Origin: Eubacterium ruminantium | Lineage (GTDB): Bacteria; Bacillota; Clostridia; Lachnospirales; Lachnospiraceae | DNA: 64,000 nt | NCBI RefSeq assembly: GCF_900167085.1 | Contig: NZ_FUXA01000004.1 | Span: forward strand, 189,895-253,894 | Direction of reading: 5' to 3' | In this document: piece after piece, positions 1 to 8,863 of the stretch | Layout of the letters: each line of letters starts with the position of its first letter | Numbering within the stretch: the first letter of the stretch is position 1 | Made by a program: the position numbers and the translations under genes | Notes under the pieces: generated by a model | Databases searched by the model: none | Told to the model about the DNA's origin: nothing | The model's input: only the letters and a program-made list of their open reading frames with translations

Positions 1-288
1 GTAGAAAAATTCAACGAGAAAGTCGCAGCAGGTGAGTTCAATAATTACGATAAAGAGACTTATGAACATGAATTTGCTGAAGGATTGGTTGATATCCTTA
101 AAGATGCGGCAAAGAATATGACTTATCGTGATCCTCAGACGATCACAGTCACAATTGTTGAAGATGGCGATACATTTTATATAAGTAATGAAGACTTTAT
201 AAAGATTGATGATGCTATGGTTGCAGGCAGTACTGCTGTAGAATCAACAGAATCAGAGACAACGGAGTCTGAAAGCACAAGTGAATAA
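1..288 (+). CDS. C-terminal part of an unidentified exported or surface protein (5' end outside window)
   Basis: The frame is open from base 1 and stops at 286-288, so only the last 95 residues are present. An internal TTG at 85 could be read as a start but has no ribosome binding site, and the frame continues upstream of it. The visible part is acidic and ends in a Thr/Ser/Glu-rich tail (STESETTESESTSE), common in exported lipoproteins of Clostridia. I do not recognise the family. A promoter for the next gene follows directly. Confidence 0.6.
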   Translation, partial: VEKFNEKVAAGEFNNYDKETYEHEFAEGLVDILKDAAKNMTYRDPQTITVTIVEDGDTFYISNEDFIKIDDAMVAGSTAVESTESETTESESTSE

Positions 289-297
289 TTTTTTAAT

Positions 298-326
298 GTG
301 ACTATATAAATTCTTTGTGCTATACT
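298..326 (+). promoter_or_regulatory. Probable sigma-A promoter for the coiled-coil gene
   Basis: GTGACT (298-303), a 17-bp spacer and TATACT (321-326). A short inverted repeat, CTATAC-N8-GTATAG (320-339), overlaps the -10 and could be an operator. The -35 is weak (four of six). Confidence 0.45.
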
Positions 327-403
327 GTTTAGCGTATAGTTGATTATATCATTTTTTATATAATTATATCTATCACCCAGGTGATATGAAAGGAGTTTAC
401 GAG

Positions 404-1288
404 ATGGAATTTAAGACAGTATCTTTCGGTGGATATGATAAGAAGGCAGTTGACACTTATATCGAGGAATCTGAAGCAAACTATACTAAGGAGATTGAGG
501 AATACAAAGCTAAAGCTGAAAAGCTTGGAGATACAGTAAAGAGCCTCCAGACAATGAGAGACGTTAATATGAACGAATCAAAGGAGACTATCGATAACCT
601 TAAGTCAGTTAATGAGAATCTTCAGAATGAGCTTACACGTTTAAAGGAAGAACTCGAGACATATAAGAAGAAGGAAGGCGAGTCAGCAGCCAGATATGAG
701 TCTATTTCCAGAACTCTTCTTGCAGCTCAGGAATCTGCAGCTGCTCAGATACAGAGCACAAATGATCAGTGTGAAGCAAGACTTGCTGAGACTACAGCAC
801 AGTGTCAGCAGATGATTGAAGAGACAACAGCACAGTGCGAAAGCCTTAAGGCTTCAACTGAAGCTGAGTGCGAACAGCTTAGATCAGAAACAGAGAACAA
901 TTGTGCAAATAAGAAATATGCAACAGAAGCTTATTGCGAAGACCTTACAAAGAAGACAGAAGAAGAAGTAAATGAGCTTAAGACTCGTACAGAACAGGAA
1001 GCAAACGAACTTAAGACTCGTACAGAACAGGAAGCAGAGAACCTTAAGAATGTTACAGAGGTTAACTGTGCTAATCTTCTTGAAGAAACAACAAAGCAGT
1101 GTGATGAGAAGAAAGCTGCTACACGTGAGGAAGTACTTCAGACAAGAACAACAGTTAAGCGTGAGTGTGAAAGCATCAGCGAGTTCATCGCTCAGCTTAT
1201 GGAATCTGTTAAGAAAGTTTCTGAAGCATGTGAAGAGACAAAGGCTTATGCAGACAGCGCATTTGGGGATGTAAGCGGCCGCTCATAA
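404..1288 (+). CDS. DivIVA-like N-terminal domain with long Cys-containing coiled coil
   Basis: The start is ATG 404: AAAGGAG at 389-395 sits 8 bases upstream, and the in-frame ATG at 386 overlaps that site. The 294-residue protein begins MEFKTVSFGGYDKKAVDTYI, which resembles the short DivIVA membrane-binding segment (F-x-GYxxxxVDxYL). The rest is almost all charged coiled coil rich in Glu, Lys, Ala and Thr, with repeated T-x-AQC / E-x-NC elements that place Cys at semi-regular intervals. A role at curved membrane or septum, as for DivIVA/GpsB proteins, is inference. It ends at a strong terminator and stands alone. Similarity to DivIVA is limited to the first 25 residues or so. Confidence 0.65.
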   Translation: MEFKTVSFGGYDKKAVDTYIEESEANYTKEIEEYKAKAEKLGDTVKSLQTMRDVNMNESKETIDNLKSVNENLQNELTRLKEELETYKKKEGESAARYESISRTLLAAQESAAAQIQSTNDQCEARLAETTAQCQQMIEETTAQCESLKASTEAECEQLRSETENNCANKKYATEAYCEDLTKKTEEEVNELKTRTEQEANELKTRTEQEAENLKNVTEVNCANLLEETTKQCDEKKAATREEVLQTRTTVKRECESISEFIAQLMESVKKVSEACEETKAYADSAFGDVSGRS

Positions 1289-1345
1289 GTATAAAATCTT
1301 TGCATAAATGTAATTTATTATTCGGTGTAAAGGCGGATATATCTG

Positions 1346-1382
1346 CTCCACCACTATTTTCAAGGTAGTGGTGGAGTTTTTC
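1346..1382 (+). terminator. Rho-independent terminator
   Basis: CTCCACCACTA (1346-1356) pairs with TAGTGGTGGAG (1366-1376), an 11-bp stem, followed by a T run. It closes the coiled-coil gene. Confidence 0.85.
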
Positions 1383-1432
1383 AGCAATAGAATTTTTGGG
1401 GTGTCTAATATTCATGAAGGGGGTGTTCATGC

Positions 1433-3190
1433 GTGAATTCGGAATATGGGTATATTTCACATGCTCTGAATAAGGAGAAACTTGTGGTTATAGTCCAGAA
1501 GGTCAGTTTTTCGGGGTTTTCCATAAGACGTAAGATCGAATTTGTGTCGGATAATGCCGACTTATTTGGTATGAACACTAGCGCCATGAAGAACGGACTG
1601 CGCCTGCCGGTTGATTATATTCATCCGGAAGACAGAGATGATTTTGAAAATGCTCTTCATATGGCAACAAAGAGCGGTTCTGATTTTATTTATTGCTGTA
1701 GAGTTGTCGGAGATGACGGAAAGATCTATAAGGTAGAGATAGATGTTTCATTTATTTCCAAGGGTGAAACTGAGTCTGTAGTTGAGTTTATATATAGAGA
1801 TGCTGAAAGAATCGTTGCAGAGCAGACTGTTAGTATTCCTGACGAAGACGATGATGACGAGGAAGTGAAGAAGGTCGTAAATGATGAGGCCAGAATTTTG
1901 GATATTCTCATACGTAATGATCTTGCCGGATTTTTCCAGAATGTGTCATCGGCATTTGATATATATTCAAGCATAGTTGATAACAGAGGTCGTATACTTA
2001 CGAGACCTATCGGTCCGGAAGGCTATCTCGGGGATTTCTATGATCTTTTTGAAAGAACTCAGTATAAGGACTTTTTCAACGAGATTAAAAGGCAGATCAC
2101 AGAGAAGAATGAACCATTCATAATGGATATGTCGGAATGTCATCCGGGAAGCAGCATTTCAGCAGCGCCTGTATATGTTGAAGGTCGTCATGTTGCGACA
2201 TGGCTCCTTTGCGCATATGATGAAACTCAGTCCAAGGTGCTCCGGAAGATATACAAAAGGCAGTGGGATATAGCTGAAAATGTTACTACCTATGTGGACA
2301 ACATAAATGCTAATTCTAATAAGGCATTAAAGCTCAAAAAGCTGGAAGAAGATATAGAGAGAAGGATACATCAGAAGGAAATAATCTCTGATGCTATCAT
2401 GGAGCTTTCAAGAGGAATAACCGGAGTCGGTAATCTATTTAAAGCTGCCGGAAAAGAATTAAATCTTGACTACATTATAATGTTTGGACTCATGTCTATG
2501 GATTCAAACGTATTTGAATATAAAAAAGGCTGGTTCAAGAATACTCGTGACAGAGATATCATGGGAACGACATGGACTGCCGGAAGATATGAAGATCAAG
2601 GCAAGATCATTCGTGAAAACGGTGCCCTTGTTATTGATCACAATAATATGACTAACAGGATCAGAGTAGGAATATTCAGAGGTAAAGTCAGAGCCGTAAT
2701 GATATTTCCTGTGATCATAGATGGTATTACAGTCGCATATGTTTCATTTTGCGAGAATACCAGAGAGAGAGTCTGGACAGAAAATGAGATAGAATTTGCG
2801 AAGGAAGTAAGCTGTGTTGTTGCCAGAATAATCAAGTTTACAGATGTTGAAGAAACATCCGACATGGCCAACAAGACACTGCTTGAACTTTTCAATTACC
2901 TCCATGCAGGTATATATGTTAAAGATGATAAGACGGGTAAGGTTCTGTTCTCCAACAGAACGTTAAACGAATTAATTGGATATGATTTTACGGGTAAGGA
3001 TAGTGCTATCCTGATACCGCCAACCGGTGGTGTTACCGGATATCCGGATAGTCACAATCAGGATAATGTGACTAATTGGCGGAAATATATTGATTCTCTG
3101 GTTAAAATCGTAGATGTTACAGAGATCAAGATTAAATGGCTCAGAGGTGAGCCGGCAACGGTCTATATTGTCAGACCGGTTGAAAATTAG
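1433..3190 (+). CDS. PAS/GAF multi-sensor protein without a visible output domain
   Basis: GTG start at 1433, 8 bases after GAAGGGGGTG. The 585-residue soluble protein has a PAS-like fold (about residues 10-120, with HPEDR typical of PAS), an acidic linker (DEDDDDEE near 140), a PocR/GAF-like region (150-280, with SECHPGSSISAAPVYVEGR), a short coiled coil (290-320), a GAF-like region (330-470) and a second PAS at the C-terminus (LLELFNYLHAGIYVKDDKTG onward). No GGDEF, EAL, kinase, HTH or methyl-accepting module follows. The stop lies 17 bases before mreB, so co-transcription is likely and a signalling link to cell-shape control is possible. Domain names rest on fold-level motifs and are tentative. 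Confidence 0.6.
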   Translation: MNSEYGYISHALNKEKLVVIVQKVSFSGFSIRRKIEFVSDNADLFGMNTSAMKNGLRLPVDYIHPEDRDDFENALHMATKSGSDFIYCCRVVGDDGKIYKVEIDVSFISKGETESVVEFIYRDAERIVAEQTVSIPDEDDDDEEVKKVVNDEARILDILIRNDLAGFFQNVSSAFDIYSSIVDNRGRILTRPIGPEGYLGDFYDLFERTQYKDFFNEIKRQITEKNEPFIMDMSECHPGSSISAAPVYVEGRHVATWLLCAYDETQSKVLRKIYKRQWDIAENVTTYVDNINANSNKALKLKKLEEDIERRIHQKEIISDAIMELSRGITGVGNLFKAAGKELNLDYIIMFGLMSMDSNVFEYKKGWFKNTRDRDIMGTTWTAGRYEDQGKIIRENGALVIDHNNMTNRIRVGIFRGKVRAVMIFPVIIDGITVAYVSFCENTRERVWTENEIEFAKEVSCVVARIIKFTDVEETSDMANKTLLELFNYLHAGIYVKDDKTGKVLFSNRTLNELIGYDFTGKDSAILIPPTGGVTGYPDSHNQDNVTNWRKYIDSLVKIVDVTEIKIKWLRGEPATVYIVRPVEN

Positions 3191-3207
3191 CAGGAAGGAA
3201 AAGAAAA

Positions 3208-4197
3208 ATGGCAAGTACAGATATTGGAATTGATCTCGGAACAGCGAGTATACTTGTGTATGTTAAAGGTAAGGGGGTTGTTCTGAACGAGCCTTCCGTA
3301 GTTGCTTATGACAGAGATACGGATAAAATAGTTGAGATTGGCGAGGAAGCAAGACTTATGCTGGGAAGAACACCCGGTAATATAGTTGCGATCAGACCAC
3401 TCAGACATGGCGTTATTTCAGACTATACTACAACAGAAAAGATGCTTAAATACTTTATACGTAAGGCCGTCGGACGAAATCTTTTCGGAAGAAGACCATG
3501 TATAAGTGTTTGTGTGCCTTCCGGTGTAACTGAAGTTGAGAAGAGAGCTGTGGAAACAGCTACATATAATGCAGGTGCAAGAGATGTTACTATCATTGAA
3601 GAACCTGTTGCTGCAGCTATAGGTGCAGGTATCGATATTATGAGACCTTGCGGTAATCTTATAGTTGATATCGGTGGTGGTACAACCGATATAGCAGTTA
3701 TTTCCCTTGGAGGAACAGTTGTAAGTTCTTCTATAAAGGTTGCCGGTGATGATTTTGATGATGCGATAATACGTTTCATGAAGAAGAGATTTAATCTTCT
3801 TATCGGTGATCGTACAGCTGAAGAGATTAAGATAAATATCGGTACATGTTATAAGAGACCTGAGAATATTTCTATGGATGTAAGAGGAAGAAATATGGTT
3901 TCAGGCCTTCCAAAAACTGTTACTGTTGCTTCTGATGATATTGAAGAAGCTCTTAGAGAAACTACAGGTCAGATTGTTGAAGCTATTAAGGGAGTTCTTG
4001 AGAGAACACCACCTGAACTTGCTGCTGATATTTCAGACAGAGGTGTTGTTCTTACCGGTGGAGGTGCACTTCTTCACGGTCTTGAAGAACTTATTGAAGA
4101 GAAAACCGGTATAACTACTATGACAGCGGAAGACCCAATGTCAGCAGTGGCTATAGGTACCGGAAAGTATGTTGAATATTTCAACGGAAATGTATAA
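3208..4197 (+). CDS. mreB: Rod-shape determining protein, MreB/Mbl family
   Basis: Bacterial actin homologue of 329 residues, the normal MreB length. It carries the actin-fold phosphate loops: DIGIDLGTASILVYVKGKG near the start, VDIGGGTTDIAV in the middle and LTGGGALLHGLEELI near the end. MreB filaments direct lateral wall synthesis under the membrane. Start ATG 3208 follows AGGAAGGAAAAG. It lies 17 bases after the PAS/GAF gene, and a terminator-like hairpin follows. mreC/mreD are absent, so this may be an Mbl or MreBH-type paralogue; sequence alone does not decide. Confidence 0.9.
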   Translation: MASTDIGIDLGTASILVYVKGKGVVLNEPSVVAYDRDTDKIVEIGEEARLMLGRTPGNIVAIRPLRHGVISDYTTTEKMLKYFIRKAVGRNLFGRRPCISVCVPSGVTEVEKRAVETATYNAGARDVTIIEEPVAAAIGAGIDIMRPCGNLIVDIGGGTTDIAVISLGGTVVSSSIKVAGDDFDDAIIRFMKKRFNLLIGDRTAEEIKINIGTCYKRPENISMDVRGRNMVSGLPKTVTVASDDIEEALRETTGQIVEAIKGVLERTPPELAADISDRGVVLTGGGALLHGLEELIEEKTGITTMTAEDPMSAVAIGTGKYVEYFNGNV

Positions 4198-4208
4198 ATG
4201 ATTACTTT

Positions 4209-4245
4209 GCACCGCCATGGGAAGTTTTGGCGGTGCTGTCTTTTG
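4209..4245 (+). terminator. Rho-independent terminator after mreB
   Basis: GCACCGCC (4209-4216) pairs with GGCGGTGC (4229-4236), followed by TGTCTTTT. The U tract is imperfect, so some read-through into recD2 is possible. Confidence 0.7.
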
Positions 4246-4256
4246 GAGAATATTAA

Positions 4257-6500
4257 ATGATCAGAGAAGGCTATATAGAAAAAATCATATTTAGAAATGA
4301 AGAAAATGGATATGCAGTCTTTAATGTAGAAACTGTTGAAGGGGATGAGATATTTGTCGGAACCCTTCCTCAGGGCGGAGAGGGCATGTTTATTTCTGCT
4401 GAAGGTGAATATGTTCATCATCCTCAATATGATATTCAGTTTAAATTTACTTCCTGTGAGATAAGATTTCCGGAGGACATTAATGGTATAGAGAAGTATC
4501 TTGCTTCCGGTATTGTAAAAGGAATTGGCGAAGTTACAGCCAAAAGACTTATACAGAAATTCGGAACAGATATACTTAGGATTATGGATGAGGAGCCGGA
4601 AAGATTGGCCGAGATAAAGGGCATTTCCATGGCAAAGGCAAGAAAGATCGCTGAGTCTTATTCGATGAACAGAAAGTTCCAGGAAGTTATTATTTTCCTG
4701 GCACAGTATAATATCAGCATAAATCTTGCGATGAAGATCTATAATGAATACGGCGATACCATTTATTCGGTTATTGCAAATAATCCTTATAAGATCGCAG
4801 AAGATATTCCCGGAGTGGGATTTAAAACTGCGGATGATATAGCGAGAAAGGTTGGTATTCCGGATGATTCGGAATTCAGAATAAGATCAGCTATACTTTA
4901 TGCTTTGGGACAGGCGATGAGTATGGGGCATATGTATCTTCCGAGAAATATCCTTGTAAATGAAGTGCGAGGACTGCTTAATCTTTATGTAGATATTCCG
5001 GATGATATTATACATGACCAGATTGAAGTGCTTCATGTCGAAAGAGAGATATTTGTTGAAATGAATACTGCCGAGGATAATGAAGAAGAACCGGCAGTTT
5101 ATACTACATATAATTATTACATAGAAAAGAACAGTGCAAGGATGATCACTGATCTTAGAGTCAGCTATGAGATTGCTGATGATGAATTTGAAAAAGCTCT
5201 AAACCGAGTTGAAAATTATCAGAAAATAAAGTTTGATGATAAGCAGGTTGAAGCTATCAAAAGTGCAGTCTGCAATGGCGTTGCTGTCGTTACAGGCGGT
5301 CCCGGAACAGGTAAGACCACGATTACTAAAGCCATCATTGAATATTTTATTTATAGTGGGATGACAGTCAAACTTGCTGCACCTACAGGAAGGGCGGCGA
5401 AGAGGATTACCGAAGCCACAGGCTATAAGGCTGTAACGGTTCATAGACTTCTTGAATTTGTTGGAGAACCCGGCGAAGCAGAGAATACAAAAGGGCTTAA
5501 ATTTGGAAGAAATAAGGAGAATCCTATAGAAGCTGATGCTATACTTGTTGATGAGGCTTCAATGTTAGACAGCATTTTATTCTGCTCACTCCTTGCAGCT
5601 ATAGATGACGGAACGCGACTTATTCTGATAGGAGATACAGACCAGCTCCCTCCGGTTGGAGCAGGAAATGTTTTAAGAGATATAATCGACAGCGGATGCT
5701 TCCCTGTTACTGAACTTGAAATGATATTCAGACAGTCAGCTGAGAGCAGGATTGTAGAAAATGCTCACAAGATAAAAGTTGGAGAATATATTTCAATAGA
5801 TAATAAGAATAATGATTTCTTCCTTATTCCGAGAAATACACCGGAGCAGATCATAAATGAGATCAATAAACTTGTCACAACGAGCATACCGGATTTCCTG
5901 AAAATAGGTTCTGAAGATATTCAGGTTCTGACACCTATGAGAAAATACGAGCTGGGCGTTGAGAATCTCAATAAAAGATTGCAGCAGACACTTAATCCTG
6001 CGGGCAAGGGGAAGAAGGAGAAAGAAAAGGCCGGAATCATTTACAGAGAAGGCGATAAGGTCATGCAGATACGCAATAACTATAAGCTGGAGTGGCGTAT
6101 CTATGATGATGACTCTAATATTGAAGAAGAGGGCATCGGTGTATTTAACGGCGATACAGGTGTCATTACTGAGATAAATGAAATAGAAGAAGAATTAGTA
6201 GTTACATTTGATGATAAAAGAGTTATAGTATATCCATTTTCAATGTTGGACGAGATAGAGCATGCATTCGCCGTCACCGTCCATAAATCCCAGGGTAGTG
6301 AGTATCCTGCGGTTATTTTCCCGATATTCAATGGAAATTGGAAGTTGCTTAACAGAAATCTTCTTTATACAGCTATAACAAGAGCCAAGAGAATGGTAAT
6401 AGTTGTTGGAAATCTTCAGATGTTAAACAGGATGATAGATAATATTTCCGAGTTGAAAAGATTTACTAAGTTTTCCGACAGAATAAAGGAATTTGCATAA
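4257..6500 (+). CDS. recD2: RecD2-type SF1B DNA helicase (RecD/TraA family)
   Basis: 747 residues, typical of the RecD2 branch that works without RecBC. The N-terminal OB/helix-hairpin-helix region (residues 1-230) contains GIGEVTAKRL and GVGFKTADDIARK. The helicase core follows with Walker A GGPGTGKTT at about residues 347-355, Walker B-like ILVDEASMLD, GDTDQLPPVGAG and the final motif with HKSQGSEYP. RecD2 enzymes are 5'-3' helicases implicated in DNA repair and replication-fork handling. The start ATG 4257 has GGAG 9 bases upstream. comFC follows after 70 bases, as in many Clostridia. Confidence 0.93.
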   Translation: MIREGYIEKIIFRNEENGYAVFNVETVEGDEIFVGTLPQGGEGMFISAEGEYVHHPQYDIQFKFTSCEIRFPEDINGIEKYLASGIVKGIGEVTAKRLIQKFGTDILRIMDEEPERLAEIKGISMAKARKIAESYSMNRKFQEVIIFLAQYNISINLAMKIYNEYGDTIYSVIANNPYKIAEDIPGVGFKTADDIARKVGIPDDSEFRIRSAILYALGQAMSMGHMYLPRNILVNEVRGLLNLYVDIPDDIIHDQIEVLHVEREIFVEMNTAEDNEEEPAVYTTYNYYIEKNSARMITDLRVSYEIADDEFEKALNRVENYQKIKFDDKQVEAIKSAVCNGVAVVTGGPGTGKTTITKAIIEYFIYSGMTVKLAAPTGRAAKRITEATGYKAVTVHRLLEFVGEPGEAENTKGLKFGRNKENPIEADAILVDEASMLDSILFCSLLAAIDDGTRLILIGDTDQLPPVGAGNVLRDIIDSGCFPVTELEMIFRQSAESRIVENAHKIKVGEYISIDNKNNDFFLIPRNTPEQIINEINKLVTTSIPDFLKIGSEDIQVLTPMRKYELGVENLNKRLQQTLNPAGKGKKEKEKAGIIYREGDKVMQIRNNYKLEWRIYDDDSNIEEEGIGVFNGDTGVITEINEIEEELVVTFDDKRVIVYPFSMLDEIEHAFAVTVHKSQGSEYPAVIFPIFNGNWKLLNRNLLYTAITRAKRMVIVVGNLQMLNRMIDNISELKRFTKFSDRIKEFA

Positions 6501-6570
6501 GTACCTTTCAAATAGGCTTAAATAGCATTTATAAGAAGAATGTTATAAAGGGATATTGAAAGAGGTATAA

Positions 6571-7278
6571 ATGTTTGATAATTTAATAGATGCCATATTC
6601 CCGCCAAGATGTGCAGTATGTGATGAAGTGCTGCCTGTGGGAAGAAAGGGGATATGTGATTTTTGCCGTGGAAGATTAAGTTATATCACTGAACCGAGAT
6701 GTTTAAAATGCGGTAAGGAGATTGACAGCGAAAATGATGAATACTGCTTTGATTGCAGCCAAAATATAAGAAGCTACGATCTTGGATTTCCTGTATTTAA
6801 TTATATTCCGCCAATATCGGACGCATTAGTCAGGTTCAAATACCATGGCAGAGAAGAATATGCTTCATTTTACGGCAGAGAAATTGCCGGAAGATTTAAG
6901 GATGAATTCAGAAATTTATGCATAGAAGCAATCGTTCCTGTGCCTTTATCTAAAGAAAGATATAGGAATAGAGGGTATAATCAGGCAGAGCTTTTGGCGG
7001 ATGTTATCAGCGAGCGGACAGGGATTGTTAAATTAAACCTTCTTGCTAGAGTTAAGAATACAGCACCGCAGAAAGAGCTTGATGATGTCCAGAGAGAAAA
7101 GAATCTTCTTCAGGCATTTGCTATTGACAAAGCATATTCAGGTGGTATACCTAAAAGCATACTGCTTGTGGATGATATATATACTACCGGTGCAACCATA
7201 GAAGGCTGCACGAAGATCCTAAAAAATGCAGGAGTACAAAGAGTTTATTATACCAGTGTTGCCATTGGAAAGGTTTAA
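6571..7278 (+). CDS. comFC: ComF family phosphoribosyltransferase-like protein
   Basis: 235 residues with the usual ComFC plan. An N-terminal zinc-ribbon has CAVC, CDFC, CLKC and CFDC pairs (residues 14-65), followed by a type I phosphoribosyltransferase fold with the PRPP-binding loop ILLVDDIYTTGAT near residue 200. ComFC is needed for DNA uptake in competent Bacillus; in many Clostridia it is kept without an obvious competence locus. The hydrophobic FPPRCAVC start is characteristic. AAAGAGG precedes the ATG. Confidence 0.88.
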   Translation: MFDNLIDAIFPPRCAVCDEVLPVGRKGICDFCRGRLSYITEPRCLKCGKEIDSENDEYCFDCSQNIRSYDLGFPVFNYIPPISDALVRFKYHGREEYASFYGREIAGRFKDEFRNLCIEAIVPVPLSKERYRNRGYNQAELLADVISERTGIVKLNLLARVKNTAPQKELDDVQREKNLLQAFAIDKAYSGGIPKSILLVDDIYTTGATIEGCTKILKNAGVQRVYYTSVAIGKV

Positions 7279-7321
7279 GTTCCGGTGACGTCAGAGGTAA
7301 GAATATAAGGAGATTACAGTT

Positions 7322-8395
7322 ATGAGTAAGAAAAAAGTTGTAGTTGTTTACGGTGGGCGCTCTTCGGAACATGAAGTATCATGCGTTTCTGCGGCTACGG
7401 TTATAGATGCTATCGATAAAGAAAAGTACGATATTATAATCGTTGGAATTACAAAAGATGGTAAATGGCTTCTTGCCGACAGCGTTGACAGTATAAGAGA
7501 CGGCAGTTGGAGAAAGAGCAAAGTCGGAGCTGTTATATCTCCTGATACTTCTCGTCAGTTACTTCTCATATATGATACAGAGAAGGTTGAGAAGATAAAG
7601 ATTGATGTTGTATTTCCTGTTCTTCACGGACTTTTCGGTGAAGACGGAACTATACAGGGACTTCTTGAAATGGCTTCGATTCCATATGTTGGCTGCGGTC
7701 ATCTTGCATCAGCCATCACTATGGATAAGTTCTTCACAAAGGTTATAGCTGATTCTGTAAATGTAGCTCAGGCAAGTTATGTACCTGTTCGTTCATTTGA
7801 ACTTGAAGATGTTGAGAAGGTAGTTGAGAAGATTGAAAGCGCTAAGGAATATCCTGTATTCGTTAAGCCTTCAAATGCCGGTTCATCAGTAGGTATAACA
7901 AAAGCTCACAACAGAGAAGAACTTATCGAAGGACTTAAACTTGCTGCTAAACATGATACAAAGATTCTTGTTGAAGAGACAATTAACGGTCGCGAGATCG
8001 AGTGTGCTGTATATGGATACGGCGGAAACGCATTTGCCTCCGGTGTAGGTGAAATAGTTGCTGCTGCTGAATTTTATGATTATGATGCTAAATACAATAA
8101 TGCGGCCTCTAAGACTGTGCTCGATCCTGATATTCCTGCTGATAAGCTTGAGGAGATCAGAGAGGCAGCTGTTAAGATTTACAGAGCATGCGACTGCTTC
8201 GGAATGTCCAGAGTTGATTTCTTCCTTGAGAAAGACACCAACAGAGTTGTATTTAATGAGATCAATACTATTCCGGGTCATACTTCTATCAGTATGTATC
8301 CTATGCTTATGGAGAGAGCAGGACATCCTATGGGCGAATATGTAAACAACCTTCTTGAGATGGCTTACGAAAGACATAATTATACTGATAAATAA
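7322..8395 (+). CDS. ddl: D-alanine--D-alanine ligase
   Basis: ATP-grasp enzyme of 357 residues that makes the D-Ala-D-Ala dipeptide for peptidoglycan. It shows VYGGRSSEHEVSCVSAATV at the N-terminus, HGLFGEDGTIQGLLE (the Ddl signature), VKPSNAGSSVGITK (ATP-binding loop), EINTIPGHTSISMYP near the end and RVDFF before it. Start ATG 7322 follows AAGGAGATTACAGTT. It sits 43 bases after comFC and is followed within 25 bases by the DUF1934 gene, so the three are probably one transcript ending at the 8828 terminator. Confidence 0.95.
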   Translation: MSKKKVVVVYGGRSSEHEVSCVSAATVIDAIDKEKYDIIIVGITKDGKWLLADSVDSIRDGSWRKSKVGAVISPDTSRQLLLIYDTEKVEKIKIDVVFPVLHGLFGEDGTIQGLLEMASIPYVGCGHLASAITMDKFFTKVIADSVNVAQASYVPVRSFELEDVEKVVEKIESAKEYPVFVKPSNAGSSVGITKAHNREELIEGLKLAAKHDTKILVEETINGREIECAVYGYGGNAFASGVGEIVAAAEFYDYDAKYNNAASKTVLDPDIPADKLEEIREAAVKIYRACDCFGMSRVDFFLEKDTNRVVFNEINTIPGHTSISMYPMLMERAGHPMGEYVNNLLEMAYERHNYTDK

Positions 8396-8418
8396 ATTGA
8401 TTTTGGAGACGGATATAT

Positions 8419-8826
8419 TTGGAAAAGATAATAGATTTAAGCATTACCGGTGCATCAGAGGCAGGTAATGTTGAAAATAAAACAAAGGGTACTTTAGAGG
8501 AAATAGATGGAAATATCGTCATAAAATATTATGAGCAGTTTGAAGGCGACAGTATTCGTACTGAGAATATTCTTACTATTTCCGGCAATATAGTTACATT
8601 AGAGAAAAAGGGCGGCGTGAATGTCATTATGAGATTTGAATCAGGCAAAAGCCATGATGCAATCTATAATACTCAGGCAGGGCCTGTAAGTCTTCTGATC
8701 AAAACAATCAGTGTTTACAGTAAAACCCACGAAAAAGGGGTTGATCTGGAACTTATTTATAAGATTTGTTTTTCACCTCAGGATGAGGCAGAGAACAAAT
8801 TGAATCTTAAAGCAGTATATAATTAA
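8419..8826 (+). CDS. DUF1934 beta-barrel protein (YwiB-like)
   Basis: TTG start at 8419 after TTGGAGACGG. The 135-residue protein matches the DUF1934 pattern: ISITG-type opening, NIVIKYYEQ, repeated short beta strands and a closing D-L-x-Y-x-I. The family has a lipocalin-like barrel and no established function; it is commonly near argS or wall genes in Firmicutes. Here it closes the comFC-ddl transcript. Confidence 0.75.
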   Translation: MEKIIDLSITGASEAGNVENKTKGTLEEIDGNIVIKYYEQFEGDSIRTENILTISGNIVTLEKKGGVNVIMRFESGKSHDAIYNTQAGPVSLLIKTISVYSKTHEKGVDLELIYKICFSPQDEAENKLNLKAVYN

Positions 8827-8827
8827 T

Positions 8828-8857
8828 AAAACCCTTCCGTATCGGAAGGGTTTTAAA
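8828..8857. terminator. Bidirectional Rho-independent terminator
   Basis: A perfect 12-bp stem, AAAACCCTTCCG (8828-8839) with CGGAAGGGTTTT (8843-8854), and a TAT loop. The A and T tracts make it work for both the + operon and the convergent - operon. Confidence 0.9.
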
Positions 8858-8863
8858 TTACCT

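Noticed and set aside
972-1274. 100-codon overlapping frame on the + strand
   Set aside because: Alternate frame of the coiled-coil gene, created by its repetitive codons.
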